64,000 bases of DNA from an uncultured Reyranella sp. (GCF_945957355.1 NZ_CAMFKM010000010.1:161318-225317), one strand, 5' to 3'; positions 1-13,696 are shown, numbered from the stretch's first letter. Made by a program: numbers and translations. The notes: a model not told the origin generated them from the sequence alone.

Positions 1-504
1 GGCGGGACTCGCCACCCACCGCCGCCGAACATGCCCCACCGGCCGGGCGACGAGACTTGAATCGCGAAGGGCGCCGATGCGGACCGCCACGTCGATGCCT
101 TCCTCGATGAGGTCGACGTTGCGATCGTTCAGCATGAGTTCGATCTCGACGCCGGCGTGACTGTCGAGGAAACGGGTCGCAAGCGCCGCGACATGGCGCC
201 GGCCGAACTGCACCGGCGCGGCGATGCGCAGCAGCCCGCGCACCGGCGCCTCACGAGCCCCCGCCGCCGCCGCCTCGTATTCCGCAACGACAGCCCGGGC
301 CCGCTCGTAGAGCGCGCGGCCCGCTTCCGTCGGTGCGAGGCGCCGTGTCGTGCGATCGATGAGGCGCACGCCGATACGATCCTCGAGCGCCGCCAAGGCG
401 CGCGTCACCGCCGGGGCCGAGCGGCGCAGACGCTGCGCCGCTCGCACCAGGCTTCCCTCCTCCACGATGCGCACGAAGACATCGAACTCGTCCAGCCGAT
501 CCAT
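1..504 (-). CDS. LysR-family transcriptional regulator (N-terminal part, cut by window edge)
   Basis: The minus-strand frame opens with ATG at 504 and runs without a stop to base 1, giving 168 residues. It starts MDRLDEFDVFVRIVEEGS, the usual opening of a LysR winged helix-turn-helix. The recognition helix region follows (residues about 18-45, with APAVTRALAALEDRIG and RLIDRTTRRLAPTEAG). From about residue 90 the first half of the effector-binding domain begins (RGLLRIAAPVQFG). The remainder lies outside the window. It is transcribed divergently from the GFA/flavin-oxidase pair at 603-1915, the usual arrangement for a LysR regulator and its target, so it probably controls those genes. The effector is unknown. 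Confidence 0.9.
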   Translation of the reverse strand, partial: MDRLDEFDVFVRIVEEGSLVRAAQRLRRSAPAVTRALAALEDRIGVRLIDRTTRRLAPTEAGRALYERARAVVAEYEAAAAGAREAPVRGLLRIAAPVQFGRRHVAALATRFLDSHAGVEIELMLNDRNVDLIEEGIDVAVRIGALRDSSLVARPVGHVRRRWVASPA

Positions 505-602
505 ATTATTCTTCCAGCTTATGCAATTCTAACTTTATCACTCATCCAATTATCGCGGCAATCGACTGGACCTATCTTGGTGGCAACCAGGAGGATGCGG
601 AG
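505..602. promoter_or_regulatory. Divergent promoter region between LysR gene and GFA gene
   Basis: This 98-base gap separates two divergent start codons and is clearly more A/T-rich (around 510-560) than its surroundings, as expected for back-to-back promoters and a LysR binding site. A Shine-Dalgarno match AGGAGG lies at 589-594, about 8 bases before the ATG at 603. I could not pick out a convincing T-N11-A LysR box by eye. Confidence 0.45.
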
Positions 603-998
603 ATGTTGAACGGAAGCTGCCTCTGCGGCGCCGTCGCCTACGAGGCCGATGCGCCTGTCGAGCGGATCGTGCACTGCCATTGCCACACCTGCCGCAAGAC
701 GCACGGAACCGCCTTCGCGTCCGTCACGGCAGTACCCCGCGAAAAGTTCCGCTGGACGCGCGGCGAGGATGTCCTCGGCGCCATCGAATCGTCGCCGGGC
801 AAATTCCGCCGCTTCTGCGGCACGTGCGGCTCGCACGTGATGGCCGAGCGCGTCGCGCAACCGGTCGTTCTGCTGCGGCTGGGCTGTCTCGACACCGAAG
901 TCGGTAACCGGCCCCAGGTCCATATCTGGCGATCGGACGCCGCGCCCTGGTACGATCCCAAGATCCAGTTCCCCGAGAAGCAGGAGGGCCTGCGATGA
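603..998 (+). CDS. GFA-domain protein (glutathione-dependent formaldehyde-activating enzyme-like)
   Basis: This 131-residue protein has the size and zinc-ligand pattern of the GFA/CENP-V family: GSCLCGAV near residue 4, then HCHCHTCRKTHGTAF (residues about 24-38), then RFCGTCGSHV (about 70-79). The family binds zinc through these cysteines, and its founding member was described as an S-(hydroxymethyl)glutathione synthase. For most members the substrate is unknown, so no specific reaction is assigned. A strong AGGAGG precedes the start. The stop overlaps the start of the next gene (ATGA at 995-998), so the two are translationally coupled. The divergent LysR gene is the likely regulator. Confidence 0.85.
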   Translation: MLNGSCLCGAVAYEADAPVERIVHCHCHTCRKTHGTAFASVTAVPREKFRWTRGEDVLGAIESSPGKFRRFCGTCGSHVMAERVAQPVVLLRLGCLDTEVGNRPQVHIWRSDAAPWYDPKIQFPEKQEGLR

Positions 999-1915
999 CC
1001 GCAGACACGCCGGCCTTCCTGCCGTTCAATGCCGACGAGCAGGCGGCGCAGAGGCTGGCTGGCTACCGGATGGGACGAGCGCCGATCCGCCCCTTGCTAC
1101 CGGAACAGCATCGCGCCTTCTTCCCCCTGCTGCCCTATCTGTTCGCCGCCACGCCGGATGCACGGGGCTGGCCCATGGCTTCGGTGCTGACAGGCTCCCC
1201 GGGGTTCGTCACCTCGCCCGATCCGGCGACGCTGCGCGTCGACGCGCTGCCGCGTGACGATGATCCCGCCGCGCCGGGATTCGCAGCCGGCAGCGAAGTC
1301 GGCCTGCTGGGGATCGAGCTCTCGACGCGGCGGCGTAACCGCGCCAATGGCCGCATCTTGACGCGCGACGCGGGGCTCACAATTCACGTTACACAGAGCT
1401 TCGGCAACTGCCCGCAATACATCCAGACGCGCAACGTAGTCGGACGCGACAGGAAGGCCGGTCCGGTCGAGACGTTGGCGGGGCTGGACGAATCGGCGCG
1501 CGATCTCATCGAATCAGCCGACACGTTCTTCGTTGCCAGCCGGGGCCGGGCAGAGCTGGGCGCCGAGGGAGGGTTCGATATGTCCCATCGCGGGGGCAGG
1601 CCGGGCTTCGTCGGCGTGCACGGCGATACGCTCGTCATTCCCGACTTCCGCGGCAATCGCTTCTTCAACACGCTGGGCAACCTGCTGGGTGACCCACGGG
1701 CCGGCCTGCTGTTCGTGAACTTCGGCACCGGGGACGCGCTGCAGCTCCAGGGCACGGTGACCATCGACTGGCATCCCGGCGAGGTCGGGCCGGCCGGGAC
1801 CGAGCGCCTGTGGCGCGTCCGGGTCGAGCGGGCGTGGAGCACCCGTTCCGCTTTCCCCTACCTCACGCTTTTCAGGGAATATGCACCGACAACGCTGCTG
1901 ACGGGCATCTGGTAG
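995..1915 (+). CDS. Pyridoxamine-5'-phosphate oxidase-like FMN-binding protein
   Basis: This 306-residue protein resembles the larger PNPOx-like flavoproteins (COG3576 type). The split-barrel FMN domain lies in the C-terminal half. Around residues 205-250 it has VIPDFRGNRFFNTLGNLL and DPRAGLLFVNFGTGD, characteristic of that domain. The N-terminal half carries a partial repeat of the same fold (residues about 45-135, with PDARGWPMASVLTGSPGFV). The stretch RRRNRANGRIL is typical of this subgroup. Its start overlaps the GFA gene stop by four bases, so they form one operon. A flavin-dependent oxidoreductase role in the cytoplasm is likely, but the substrate is not evident. Confidence 0.82.
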   Translation: MTADTPAFLPFNADEQAAQRLAGYRMGRAPIRPLLPEQHRAFFPLLPYLFAATPDARGWPMASVLTGSPGFVTSPDPATLRVDALPRDDDPAAPGFAAGSEVGLLGIELSTRRRNRANGRILTRDAGLTIHVTQSFGNCPQYIQTRNVVGRDRKAGPVETLAGLDESARDLIESADTFFVASRGRAELGAEGGFDMSHRGGRPGFVGVHGDTLVIPDFRGNRFFNTLGNLLGDPRAGLLFVNFGTGDALQLQGTVTIDWHPGEVGPAGTERLWRVRVERAWSTRSAFPYLTLFREYAPTTLLTGIW

Positions 1916-1976
1916 CCACATTCATCCCTACAACTCCAAACCGTCATGGTAGTGTCGTGCTGGGGTTGGGACTGTC

Positions 1977-3113
1977 GTGGGAAACAGAATCAGCATCGTT
2001 ATGCCGACGCGCAATCGCGTGTCGCTGCTGCGGCGTGCGCTCGCGGGGGTGCAGGCCCAGACGGTTTGGGACAAGGAAATCGTCGTCGTCGATGACGCCT
2101 CGACTGACGGAACGATTGCCATGCTCGCGAACGAATTTCCGCATGTGAAGGTGGTGCACCACAGGTTCTCGCGGGGAGCGAGCGCCGCGCGCAATTCCGG
2201 CGTTGCCGCCGCGACCGGGGACTGGATCTTCTTCCACGACGACGACGACCTGATGCACCCGTCACACCTCGCCGATCTGCTTGCCGCGACGCTTGCGGCA
2301 CCACCGAACTCGCTGGTCGCCGGCCGCTCGCGCGACTTCGCGGTCGTCGGCGACGAAGTGGTTCTCGGCGCCCCGGTGTGGACGGCGGCGGATCGCTCCG
2401 ACACCGACACGCTGATCCAGTTCCTCGATCCCAATGGTCCGCGCACCATCACCCACACCACGATCCTGTGGCCGCGACACCTGTTCGACAGGGTGAAATG
2501 GGACGATACGCTCAGCTTCTACGAGGATTTCGACCTGTGCGGGCGCGCGATCCTCGCCGGCCTGCATATGCGGGGACGGGAGGTCGGCATGTATTACATC
2601 CGCGTGCATGCGGGGCCCCGCCTGAGTGCCGCTGGCGACGACACCGCCCAACTCGTATCCTCGGCACGATACTGGCTGAAATGGGCGGCGCTGCTGCACC
2701 ATCGCCTCGAGCATCGCGCGTACGCGCAGGTGCTGCGCGACGGCCTGATGGATTGCCGGATCAGACTGTCCAACCGTCCCGCCGGCCAGGCCCATATGCC
2801 GCAACTCGAAGCGGCGTTCCGCCAGTGGGGTGGCGGCAGGCTCTACGTGACCCCGCGACCGCGCAACCGGCTGAAGCGGGCCATCGGCAATGCCGTCGTG
2901 AACTTCGGTGGCTTTCCGGCCCTGCATCGCCTGCTCGGCCTGGTCGACTCGCTCCGGCGCACGGGGAAGTCCTACCTCGACACGCTGCAGGCCCCCGCCA
3001 CGAGGACCGACAGCCAAGACGCCGCCCACATACGGTACTACGAAGCCCTAAGCGGTTCTCAGACCGATGCCGGACGCACCCGCGCCACCATGGCCTCGAG
3101 GGCCAACAGATAG
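1977..3113 (+). CDS. Family 2 glycosyltransferase
   Basis: This 378-residue protein starts with GTG, followed by GNRISIVMPTRNRVSLLRRA, the classic GT-A (GT2) opening. The nucleotide-sugar site is seen as VVDDAST (about residues 38-44) and the DXD-type metal site as FFHDDDDLMHPSHL (about 88-101). FYEDFDLCGRAILAG (about 181-195) matches the catalytic-base region. No membrane segment is apparent, so it probably acts at the cytoplasmic face on a cell-surface glycan. Only a weak G-rich ribosome site (about 1962-1970) precedes the GTG. No other glycan genes adjoin it. Its last 55 bases overlap the convergent dehydroquinase-like gene. Confidence 0.88.
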   Translation: MGNRISIVMPTRNRVSLLRRALAGVQAQTVWDKEIVVVDDASTDGTIAMLANEFPHVKVVHHRFSRGASAARNSGVAAATGDWIFFHDDDDLMHPSHLADLLAATLAAPPNSLVAGRSRDFAVVGDEVVLGAPVWTAADRSDTDTLIQFLDPNGPRTITHTTILWPRHLFDRVKWDDTLSFYEDFDLCGRAILAGLHMRGREVGMYYIRVHAGPRLSAAGDDTAQLVSSARYWLKWAALLHHRLEHRAYAQVLRDGLMDCRIRLSNRPAGQAHMPQLEAAFRQWGGGRLYVTPRPRNRLKRAIGNAVVNFGGFPALHRLLGLVDSLRRTGKSYLDTLQAPATRTDSQDAAHIRYYEALSGSQTDAGRTRATMASRANR

Positions 3114-3496
3114 GAGTCGACGCCGAAGCCCGCGATCATCCCCACCGCCGCCTCGGCGGTGATGGAGCCGAAGCCGCGCTTCTCGATGTTGGTCATGTGG
3201 ATCTCGATCGCCGGCATGGAAATCGATCGCAGGCAATCGCGCAGCGCGTGACCGGCGTGGAGAAAGCCCGCGGGATTGAACAGCAGCCCGTCGACCTTGG
3301 CGCGGTCGGCCTTGTAGATCGCCGACACGGCCTCGCCTTCCGTATTCGTATAGAAGATCTCGATCTCCACGCCGATATCCCTGGCCCGACGCCGGATCGC
3401 GGCGTCGAGTTCCTTGGCGGTGGTCGTGCCATAGAGTTCCGGCTGCCGACGGCCCAGATACTCCATGTTCGCGCCCTGAATCAGCAGAAGCTTCAT
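3059..3496 (-). CDS. aroQ: Type II 3-dehydroquinate dehydratase-like protein
   Basis: At 145 residues it has the exact size of type II dehydroquinases, which convert 3-dehydroquinate to 3-dehydroshikimate in the shikimate pathway. Retained features are the loop Arg and catalytic Tyr (GRRQPELYG, residues about 15-23), the Asn of LLFNPAGFLHAGHALRD, and Glu/His of IEIHMTN. Several usually invariant positions differ: NLN is NME near residue 10, HEGE is TEGE, and the Arg near the end of the substrate loop is Gly (EKRGFG). It is therefore a divergent AroQ, possibly with another substrate. It follows gltD on the same strand after 53 bases and overlaps the convergent glycosyltransferase gene by 55 bases. 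Confidence 0.7.
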   Translation of the reverse strand: MKLLLIQGANMEYLGRRQPELYGTTTAKELDAAIRRRARDIGVEIEIFYTNTEGEAVSAIYKADRAKVDGLLFNPAGFLHAGHALRDCLRSISMPAIEIHMTNIEKRGFGSITAEAAVGMIAGFGVDSYLLALEAMVARVRPASV

Positions 3497-3549
3497 CAGG
3501 CAATGCTAGGACAATTTTGCCCGCAAGCGAACCACAACAGTTCCGCGGA

Positions 3550-5001
3550 TCAACGCGGCAGGGTGGAAGATCCCATCAAGCTTTCGTCAATCGAGCGGGC
3601 ACACTGGCGACCCTCGCGGATCGCCCAGACGACCAGTGACTGGCCGCGACGCATGTCGCCGGCGGCAAACAGCCTCGGCACCGAAGTCTGGTAGTCCTTC
3701 ATATTGGCCGCGACGTTGCCGCGCGGATCGAGCGCGACGCCCGCCTGCTCCACCAAGCCGGGTCGGCGGGGCCCGAGGAATCCCATGGCCAGCAGCACCA
3801 GGTCGGCCCGAAGCTCGAAGGTGCTGCCCGCGACCTCCTGCATGCCCATGCGCCCGTCGGCGCCTTTGACCCATTCGACGCGCACGCACTCCAGCGCCTC
3901 GACCTTGCCATTGCTGCCAAGCGCCCGCTTGGTCAGCACCGCGAAATCGCGCGCCGCACCTTCCTCGTGGCTCGACGAGGTGCGCAGCTTGAGCGGCCAG
4001 TCCGGCCAGGTCAGCGCCTTGTTCTCGCGCACCGGCGGCTGCGGCATGACCTCGAGCTGCGTTACCGAGGCCGCCCCATGGCGGTTCGAGGTGCCCACGC
4101 AATCGGAGCCGGTATCGCCGCCGCCGATCACGATGACGTGCTTGCCCTTGGCGGTGAGCGTGCCCCGCGGCGCGGCGCGCGCCTCGTCGTCGCCGGCATT
4201 GCGCTTGTTCTGCTGGGTCAGGAAATCCATCGCGAAATGGATGCCGTTCAGCTCGCGGCCCGGGACTTCGAGATCGCGCGGCAGCTCGGCGCCACCGGTC
4301 AGCGCGACCGCGTCATAGCCTTCGAGCAGCGACTTGATCGACAGGGTGGCACCGACCTCGACGCCAGTCCGGAACTCGACGCCCTCGGCCTCCATCTGGC
4401 GCATGCGCCGGTCGATATGGTGCTTCTCCATCTTGAAGTCGGGAATGCCGTAGCGCAGCAGACCGCCGATCCGGTCGGCCTTCTCGAACACGGTCACCGA
4501 ATGGCCGGCCCGCGCGAGCTGCTGGGCGCAGGCGAGACCCGACGGCCCCGAGCCCACGACGGCGACGCGCTTGCCCGTTTTCTGGACGGGCACGAGCGGC
4601 TGGATCCAGCCCTCCTGCCAACCGCGATCGACGATCGCACATTCGATCGACTTGATGGTCACCGGGTTGTCGTCGATGTTCAGCGTGCACGAGGCCTCGC
4701 AGGGCGCGGGGCAGATGCGGCCGGTGAACTCGGGAAAGTTGTTGGTCGAGTGCAGGACTTCGAGCGCGTCCTTCCAGCGGTCGCGGCGCACCAGCTCGTT
4801 GAACTGCGGGATGATGTTGTTGACCGGGCAGCCGTTGTGACAATACGGGATGCCGCAATCCATGCAGCGCGCGCCCTGCCGCGACACCTCGGCCGGTGGC
4901 ATCGGCAGGACGAACTCCTTGTAGTTCTTCAGGCGCTGCTCGACCGGTTCGTAGGACCGGTCCTTGCGCTCGATCTCGAGGAAGCCCGTGGCTAGGCCCA
5001 T
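3550..5001 (-). CDS. gltD: Glutamate synthase (NADPH) small subunit
   Basis: This 483-residue protein is a full-length GltD, the FAD/NADPH subunit that passes electrons to GltB for glutamate formation from 2-oxoglutarate and glutamine. The N-terminal iron-sulfur part has CMDCGIPYCHNGCP (residues about 46-59) and CPAPCEASC (about 96-104). The FAD-binding Rossmann motif is VVGSGPSGLACA (about 148-159), and the NADPH site GGGDTGSDC lies around residue 293-301. The C-terminal flavin motif is LFAAGDMRRGQSLVVWAI. The ATG at 5001 has GGAG about 9 bases upstream. It lies 65 bases downstream of gltB on the same strand, so the two form the usual gltBD operon. Confidence 0.97.
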   Translation of the reverse strand: MGLATGFLEIERKDRSYEPVEQRLKNYKEFVLPMPPAEVSRQGARCMDCGIPYCHNGCPVNNIIPQFNELVRRDRWKDALEVLHSTNNFPEFTGRICPAPCEASCTLNIDDNPVTIKSIECAIVDRGWQEGWIQPLVPVQKTGKRVAVVGSGPSGLACAQQLARAGHSVTVFEKADRIGGLLRYGIPDFKMEKHHIDRRMRQMEAEGVEFRTGVEVGATLSIKSLLEGYDAVALTGGAELPRDLEVPGRELNGIHFAMDFLTQQNKRNAGDDEARAAPRGTLTAKGKHVIVIGGGDTGSDCVGTSNRHGAASVTQLEVMPQPPVRENKALTWPDWPLKLRTSSSHEEGAARDFAVLTKRALGSNGKVEALECVRVEWVKGADGRMGMQEVAGSTFELRADLVLLAMGFLGPRRPGLVEQAGVALDPRGNVAANMKDYQTSVPRLFAAGDMRRGQSLVVWAIREGRQCARSIDESLMGSSTLPR

Positions 5002-5066
5002 GTCAGTAACTCCAGCTCAAAACCTTTGCAGATGATCGCGAGGGCTCGGGATGACGGCGAGGGCCG

Positions 5067-9707
<4,641 letters not shown>

Positions 9708-9743
9708 AATTCTACCCTGCTGGCGCGCTAGCTGGTCCAGCAT

Positions 9744-9970
9744 CCCCCCGGATGCGTTCGCTTATCCAAGCATTATTAGCCCGGGCGCCCATCCGAACGA
9801 AAGCCCTCGTTGCATCGCGAGAGCCGGGCTGAGAAAGCGGCGCTACCGGCTTGGATTCGACGGGAGATTGCCGGCGACCGCCGGCGATGCATTGAAGAGG
9901 TCGCGCCCATGGCCTAACTTGCCGGCCGGACAGGGGCGGCGTTCATTGCCCCGGGGGAGAGACTGAGCTG
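9744..9970. promoter_or_regulatory. Divergent intergenic region upstream of gltBD and the small lipoprotein gene
   Basis: This gap of about 230 bases separates the divergent gltB and lipoprotein genes and must carry both promoters. An A/T-richer patch lies at about 9762-9780. A short palindrome (arms 9870-9876 and 9879-9885, two bases apart) sits nearer the lipoprotein gene. A G-rich ribosome site lies at about 9953-9960. I recognise no specific operator. Confidence 0.35.
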
Positions 9971-10267
9971 ATGCCGGAACGTTCGATCGGTCGCAGGACG
10001 ACCCTGCTCGTGGCTCCCCTGCTGGCCGCTGCCCTGGCCACGACCCTGGGGGCCTGCAACGGCCCGGGCGCCACCCAGGCCTGGACCGGTCCCGGCTGGT
10101 ACCTCGAAAAGTCCTACATCATCGTCGGCGGCGGTCCCAAGGTGTTCGGCGGCCCCTTCACCTACGAGAAGTGCGAGGAAGAACGCATCAAGATGGGACC
10201 GATCACCTCGCCGGAAATGCTCTGCGTGAACCATCCCGGCAAGCCGAAGCAATACGGCGGTTACTAG
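9971..10267 (+). CDS. Small putative lipoprotein of unknown function
   Basis: This 98-residue protein has a charged n-region (RSIGRRTT), a hydrophobic stretch of about 18 residues and a lipobox LGAC ending at Cys29, so it should be lipidated and exported. Asn follows the Cys, which would allow outer-membrane sorting. The mature part of about 70 residues has two further cysteines (in KCEEER and MLCVNH) that could form a disulfide in the periplasm. The ATG has a G-rich ribosome site about 9 bases upstream. I do not recognise the family. It ends 9 bases before the convergent putA stop. Confidence 0.7.
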   Translation: MPERSIGRRTTLLVAPLLAAALATTLGACNGPGATQAWTGPGWYLEKSYIIVGGGPKVFGGPFTYEKCEEERIKMGPITSPEMLCVNHPGKPKQYGGY

Positions 10268-10276
10268 CCTCGACCT

Positions 10277-13200
10277 CTAGCCGACCGCCATCAGGCTGGC
10301 ATTGCCGCCGGCAGCGGCGGTGTTGACGCTGAGCGACACCTCGTCGAACAGGAGCTCGCGCGGATAGGGCGCGACATGGACCGGCACGATTCGGCCCGGC
10401 CGGTCCGCGATGCGGCGGGTAAGCGTCACCAGCTCCTCCGAGCTGCCAGCAAAAAGAACGGCGGCGATGTCCTCGGATTCGCTCGCGGCGACACGATTGC
10501 CCGTGGCTTGCACGAGCGCTTGCTGTGCCTTCAACTCCGCCCCATCGCTCGCAACGCAGAGGATCGTGCCGCGCGGCCGCAGCGCGTAGCTGTTGCGCTC
10601 GCCGACCGGTCCGGCGCGTTCGCCCTGGCTCACGTCGATCGAGGGTCGGCGCGACAGGAGGCGATGAACATAGAGCGGCCCGCCCGCCTTCGGGCCCGTG
10701 CCCGACAGGCCATGGCCGCCGAACGGCTGAACACCGACGACGGCGCCGATCATGTTGCGGTTGACGTACTGGTTGCCGGCCGCACTCGCCGCCGTCGCCC
10801 GGTCGATCGTCTCGTCGATGCGGCTTTGGACGCCGAAGGTCAGGCCGAATCCGGTCGCGTTCACCGCGCGGATGATCTTCTCCATGTCATCGCGCGCGTA
10901 GCGCAGGAAATGCAGCACCGGGCCGAACACTTCGCCCGGCAGGTCAGAAACCGCGCCGATCTCGATCAAGGTCGGCGGCACGAAAGTGCCCTGCACCGCT
11001 TCGGCCGGAAGTGGCGCCTGATGGATACGATGGCCGGCCGCTCGCATGCGGTCGACATGATCGAGCAGGCGCTTCCGCGCCTCCGTCGAGATGACGGGCC
11101 CGACATCGACCGGGAGCCGATCCGGATTGCCGATGCCCAGCTCCGCCATCGCGCCCTGCAGCAGGGGCACGACCCTGTCGGCGATGTCGTCCTGGAGGCA
11201 GAGGACGCGCAACGCCGAGCAACGCTGGCCGGCCGAATCGAAGGCCGAGGACAGTACGTCGATCACCAGCTGTTCGGGCAGCGCCGAGGAATCCGCCACC
11301 ATCGCGTTCTGGCCGCCGGTCTCGGCGATCAACGGCACCGGCTTCCCGTCGGCGCCGAGACGGCGCGCCAGGGTGCGGTTGATCGATTGCGCGGCCTCGG
11401 TCGAGCCGGTGAAGACGACGCCGGCGACCCTCGCGTTCGCGACCAGCCGCTTGCCGACCTCGCCGTCGCCCGGCAGCAACTGCAGCGCCGTGGCCGGCAC
11501 GCCGGCTTCGCGCAGGATCGCCACGGCAAGGGAAGCGATCAACGGCGTCTCTTCGGCCGGCTTGGCGATGACGGCATTGCCCGCCGCCAGCGCGCCGGCG
11601 ACCTGGCCCGTGAAGATCGAGAGCGGGAAGTTCCACGGGCTGATGCAGGCGACGACACCCAGCGGCCGGTGCGTCTCGTTGTCGAATCCTGCGATGTTGC
11701 CCGCGTAGTAGCGCAGGAAATCGACCGCCTCGCGCACCTCGCCCACGGCATTGCCCAGCGTCTTGCCGGCCTCGCGCATGATCGGCCCCAACAGCTTTTC
11801 CAGGCGAGCTTCCATCAGGTCGGCCGCCCGGCGCAGGATCGCGGCCCGATCGGCGGGCGCCGCCGACCAGGGCTCGGCCGTGGCGCAAGCCTCATCGACC
11901 AGCTCGGGCGTGGCGTCGACGACAGTGCCGATGAGATCACCCTTGTCCGCAGGGTTCCGCACCTCGCGTTCTGTACCGTCGCGCGGGCCATCGGCCAGCA
12001 CCGGCATCGCGCGCAACGGCGTCGACGCACTCCCGGTCAGTTCGTGCGCCAGCACGGCGAGCACGTCCTCGCTGACCAGATCGAGGCCCCGAGAATTGGC
12101 GCGCTGCGGCCCGAACAGGTCGCGCGGCAACAGGATCATCGGATGCGGCGCACCGACCGGCGTGAGGGCGCGGGCGCGCTCGACCGGATCGGCCAGTAAA
12201 CTGCTGGTCGTCACGTCGGGATCGGCGACCTGGTTCACGAAGGAGGTGTTGGCGCCGTTCTCGAGCAGACGGCGCACCAGATAGGCGAGCAGGGTCTCGT
12301 GCGTGCCGACGGGTGCATAGATGCGGCACGGCCGGTTGAGCTTGTCGCGCCCGACGACTTCCTCGTAGAGCGGCTCGCCCATGCCATGCAGGCACTGGAA
12401 CTCATACTGGCCGGCATAGAAATTCTCGCCGGCCATTGCGTGGATCGACGCCAGCGTCAGCGCGTTGTGCGTGGCGAATTGCGGGAACGCCGCATCCGGC
12501 GCGGCCAGCAGCTTGCGCGCGCAGGCGAGGTAGGAGACGTCGGTGTGGATCTTGCGCGTGAAGACCGGGAAGTCCTCCAGCCCTTCGACCTGCGCGCGCT
12601 TGATCTCGCTATCCCAATAGGCGCCCTTGACCAGCCGGATCATCAGCCGGTGCCGGCTGCGGCGGCCGAGATCGATCAGATGGTCGATCACGAAGGCCGC
12701 GCGCTTCTGGTAGGCCTGCACCACGAAGCCGATCCCGTTCCAGCCTTCGAGCGCAGGATCGAAACAGAGCCGCTCCAGCAGGTCGAGCGAGAGTTCGAGC
12801 CGGTCAGCCTCCTCCGCGTCGATGTTCACGCCGATGTCGTAGCTGCGAGCGAGCATGGCGAGGTCGCGCAGGCGCGGATAGAGTTCGGCGTGGACGCGCT
12901 CGGCCTGCGAGCGGCTGTAGCGCGGATGCAGCGCCGAGAGTTTCAGCGAGATGCCGGGGCCCTCGTAGATGCCGCGGCCGGCGGACGCCTTGCCGATGGC
13001 ATGGATCGCGCGTTCGTAGGCCAGGCGGTAGTGCTCGGCCTGACCGGCGGTGATCGCGGCCTCGCCCAGCATGTCGTAGGAATAGCGGAAGCCCTCGGCC
13101 TCGAGGCGCCGGCCGTTGCCCAACGCCTCCTCGATCGTCTGGCCGGAAACGAACTGCTCGCCCATCAGACGCATGGCGATATTCACGCCGCCGCGGATCA

Positions 13201-13696
13201 AGGGCTCGCCACCCTTCGCGACCAGCCGCGTGAGCGCCGCCGACAAGGTGTTCTCGCTGCTGGTCGCGGTCAGCCGGCCGGTCAGCATCAAGCCCCAGGT
13301 CGCGGCATTGACGAACAGCGACGGGCTTTGCCCGAGATGCGCGCGCCAGTCGCCGCCACCGATCTTGTCGCGGATCAGCGCGTCGCGGGTTTCGTCGTCG
13401 GGAATGCGCAGCAGTGCCTCGGCGAGGCACATCAGCGCCACGCCCTCCTGGCTCGACAATGCATATTCGTGGATCAGCCCTTCGACGCCGCCCGACGGCA
13501 CCTTGGCCCGCAGCGCTTCGACCAGCCGCACGGCCAGCGCACGCGCCCTGGCCGTCGCCGCGGGCGTCAGGGTCGCGAGATCGAGCAGAGGCGGCACGCA
13601 GTCGGGCTCGGGCCGGCGACAGGCCGCCGTGATTGATGCACGCAGCGGCGGCTGCAGTCTCAGCGAACGGACGAAGGTTTCAAACGGTGCCGTCAT
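10277..13696 (-). CDS. putA: Bifunctional proline dehydrogenase / L-glutamate gamma-semialdehyde dehydrogenase
   Basis: This 1139-residue PutA oxidises proline to glutamate in two steps, with the intermediate passed between its domains. The FAD-dependent proline dehydrogenase barrel spans about residues 80-460 (RYSYDMLGEAA, SLKLSALHPRYS, IRLVKGAYWD). The aldehyde dehydrogenase domain spans about 545-1000, with ISPWNFPLSIFTGQ, the Glu of ETGGQNA and the catalytic Cys of SAGQRCSALR. An extra C-terminal domain of about 110 residues follows (about 1020-1139), as in long type-B PutAs. There is no N-terminal ribbon-helix-helix, so this PutA should not repress its own gene. It starts 7 bases after the upstream glyoxalase-fold gene and is probably co-transcribed with it. 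Confidence 0.96.
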   Translation of the reverse strand: MTAPFETFVRSLRLQPPLRASITAACRRPEPDCVPPLLDLATLTPAATARARALAVRLVEALRAKVPSGGVEGLIHEYALSSQEGVALMCLAEALLRIPDDETRDALIRDKIGGGDWRAHLGQSPSLFVNAATWGLMLTGRLTATSSENTLSAALTRLVAKGGEPLIRGGVNIAMRLMGEQFVSGQTIEEALGNGRRLEAEGFRYSYDMLGEAAITAGQAEHYRLAYERAIHAIGKASAGRGIYEGPGISLKLSALHPRYSRSQAERVHAELYPRLRDLAMLARSYDIGVNIDAEEADRLELSLDLLERLCFDPALEGWNGIGFVVQAYQKRAAFVIDHLIDLGRRSRHRLMIRLVKGAYWDSEIKRAQVEGLEDFPVFTRKIHTDVSYLACARKLLAAPDAAFPQFATHNALTLASIHAMAGENFYAGQYEFQCLHGMGEPLYEEVVGRDKLNRPCRIYAPVGTHETLLAYLVRRLLENGANTSFVNQVADPDVTTSSLLADPVERARALTPVGAPHPMILLPRDLFGPQRANSRGLDLVSEDVLAVLAHELTGSASTPLRAMPVLADGPRDGTEREVRNPADKGDLIGTVVDATPELVDEACATAEPWSAAPADRAAILRRAADLMEARLEKLLGPIMREAGKTLGNAVGEVREAVDFLRYYAGNIAGFDNETHRPLGVVACISPWNFPLSIFTGQVAGALAAGNAVIAKPAEETPLIASLAVAILREAGVPATALQLLPGDGEVGKRLVANARVAGVVFTGSTEAAQSINRTLARRLGADGKPVPLIAETGGQNAMVADSSALPEQLVIDVLSSAFDSAGQRCSALRVLCLQDDIADRVVPLLQGAMAELGIGNPDRLPVDVGPVISTEARKRLLDHVDRMRAAGHRIHQAPLPAEAVQGTFVPPTLIEIGAVSDLPGEVFGPVLHFLRYARDDMEKIIRAVNATGFGLTFGVQSRIDETIDRATAASAAGNQYVNRNMIGAVVGVQPFGGHGLSGTGPKAGGPLYVHRLLSRRPSIDVSQGERAGPVGERNSYALRPRGTILCVASDGAELKAQQALVQATGNRVAASESEDIAAVLFAGSSEELVTLTRRIADRPGRIVPVHVAPYPRELLFDEVSLSVNTAAAGGNASLMAVG

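Noticed and set aside
2378..3694. 438-codon plus-strand frame across the glycosyltransferase end and gltD end
   Set aside because: It is out of frame with the GT2 gene, which has clear motifs, and crosses into the antisense of two real genes.
9870..9885. Short palindrome before the lipoprotein gene as a terminator or operator
   Set aside because: The arms are only 7 bases apart by two bases, too tight for a stable RNA hairpin, and there is no T-run; chance is likely in GC-rich DNA.
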